Positions 5,985 to 6,564 of a stretch of 6,564 bases of DNA are shown here, piece by piece. Within the stretch, counting starts at the first letter, position 1; the number at the start of each line of letters is the position of its first letter. The DNA is taken from NCBI GenBank assembly GCA_945873015.1, contig CAMCBY010000239.1, forward strand, positions 1 to 6,564, given 5' to 3'. The notes under the pieces were generated by a model, which made no database searches, had not been told where the DNA came from, and was given only the letters and a program-made list of their open reading frames with translations. The translations under genes were made by a program, and so were the position numbers. Source of the DNA: Klebsiella pneumoniae. GTDB lineage: Bacteria > Pseudomonadota > Gammaproteobacteria > Ga0077536.

Positions 5985-6245
5985 TTATTCGGCAGCTACG
6001 ATACTCACGAAGCGGCGCTCATGCGGACCCTTGCGGTCAAAACGAACGGCACCATCGGTGAGCGCGAACAGCGTGTGGTCGCGGCCGATACCCACATTGC
6101 TGCCGGCATGGAAATGCGTACCGCGCTGACGCACGATGATGTTGCCTGCTCGCGCGGCCTGGCCGCCAAAGATCTTGACGCCGAGACGCTTTGATTCTGA
6201 ATCGCGGCCGTTACGGGTACTGCCGCCTGCTTTTTTGTGAGCCAT
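5985..6245 (-). CDS. rpmA: Large ribosomal subunit protein L27 (bL27)
   Basis: L27 lies near the peptidyl-transferase centre of the 50S subunit; its flexible N-terminus reaches toward the tRNA ends. The 86 residues (E. coli 85) begin MAHKKAGGSTRNGRDSESKRLG, almost identical to E. coli, and include IIVRQRGTHFHAG and VGIGRDHTLFAL. The N-terminus starts directly at MAHKKAGG, without the cleavable extension seen in Firmicutes. The start ATG lies six bases after the rplU stop, with GAGG (6259-6256) ten bases upstream inside the end of rplU. It is the last gene of the rplU-rpmA unit before the terminator. Confidence 0.98.
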   Translation of the reverse strand: MAHKKAGGSTRNGRDSESKRLGVKIFGGQAARAGNIIVRQRGTHFHAGSNVGIGRDHTLFALTDGAVRFDRKGPHERRFVSIVAAE

Positions 6246-6251
6246 TGCTGC

Positions 6252-6564
6252 TTAGCCTCGCGCTACGCCGGTGATTTCCACCCGCGTGTAGTTCTGTCGA
6301 TGTCCCGCCTGACGCTTGTAGTGCTTACGGCGCTTGAACTTGACGATACGGATCTTATCGCCCCGGCCGTGCTCGACGACTTTGGCGGTGACCGTAACGC
6401 CGGCCAGGAACGGGGCGCCTATTTCGATATTGTCGCCATCGGACAACATCAGGACCTGATCAAATGCGACGTCGCCCCCAGCCTCGACCGGCAGGGTCTC
6501 GACGTTGAGTTTGTCGCCGGCGCTGACGCGGTATTGTTTACCGCCTGTCTTTATCACTGCGTGC
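6252..6564 (-). CDS. rplU: Large ribosomal subunit protein L21 (bL21), start codon cut by window edge
   Basis: L21 is a 23S rRNA-binding protein of the 50S subunit. The readable sequence is HAVIKTGGKQYRVSAGDKL onward, with the conserved IVKFKRRKHYKRQAGHRQ near the C-terminus and end GVARG. A GTG at 6557 is in frame but corresponds to Val4 of the family N-terminus (M-x-A-V-I-K-T-G-G-K-Q-Y). The final base of the window is the G expected as the third base of an ATG, so the gene probably lacks only two bases and encodes 104 residues (E. coli 103). It is directly followed by rpmA. Confidence 0.97.
   Translation of the reverse strand, partial: HAVIKTGGKQYRVSAGDKLNVETLPVEAGGDVAFDQVLMLSDGDNIEIGAPFLAGVTVTAKVVEHGRGDKIRIVKFKRRKHYKRQAGHRQNYTRVEITGVARG

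Noticed and set aside
6555..6557. GTG as the start of rplU
   Set aside because: It is the conserved valine of the L21 N-terminus; the preceding His-Ala codons and the final G fit an ATG cut by the window edge.
1..6564. Mobile element, CRISPR, tRNA, phage or novel defence system
   Set aside because: Almost every base is accounted for by conserved housekeeping genes and short intergenic regions; no tandem spaced repeats, terminal inverted repeats, transposase motifs or tRNA-like folds were seen.

Overview
The window is a block of core housekeeping genes. Gene content and order point to a high-GC gammaproteobacterium (GC looks like roughly 60%, estimated by eye, not computed). Read on the minus strand, the order rplU-rpmA-obgE-proB, then convergent rpsT, then murJ-ribF-lspA-ispH, is a known gammaproteobacterial arrangement. 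The proteins align by memory with E. coli and Pseudomonas homologues over their full length. The sequence does not let me name a genus.

Layout, right to left: rplU (lacking only about two bases of its start at the window edge) and rpmA encode large-subunit proteins L21 and L27, and end at a strong intrinsic terminator (5936-5956 plus U-run). obgE and proB follow as an overlapping pair: a ribosome-associated GTPase and glutamate 5-kinase. They end at a perfect bidirectional terminator (3646-3674), which also serves rpsT arriving from the other side. rpsT (S20) is the only plus-strand gene. It diverges from murJ across a 151-base region with promoter signals for both directions. murJ (lipid II flippase), ribF (riboflavin kinase/FAD synthetase) and lspA (signal peptidase II) follow on the minus strand. 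ispH is cut off at the left edge after 38 codons.

Functionally the block combines ribosome parts and assembly (L21, L27, S20, Obg), envelope building (MurJ, LspA), and cofactor, isoprenoid or amino-acid synthesis (RibF, IspH, ProB). No gene-free stretch exceeds about 150 bases. I see no mobile element, CRISPR array, tRNA, rRNA or accessory system, and no sign of a new biological system.

The points worth a second look are local: ileS and fkpB are missing from their usual places, and ribF and lspA overlap by 41 bases; murJ appears to lack ATG, GTG or TTG at its conserved start and may use CTG; an identical eight-base CGTATAAT element lies 36-48 bases upstream of ispH, ribF and murJ; rpsT keeps a TTG start; and the proB ribosome binding site is built into the codons of the acidic tail of ObgE.
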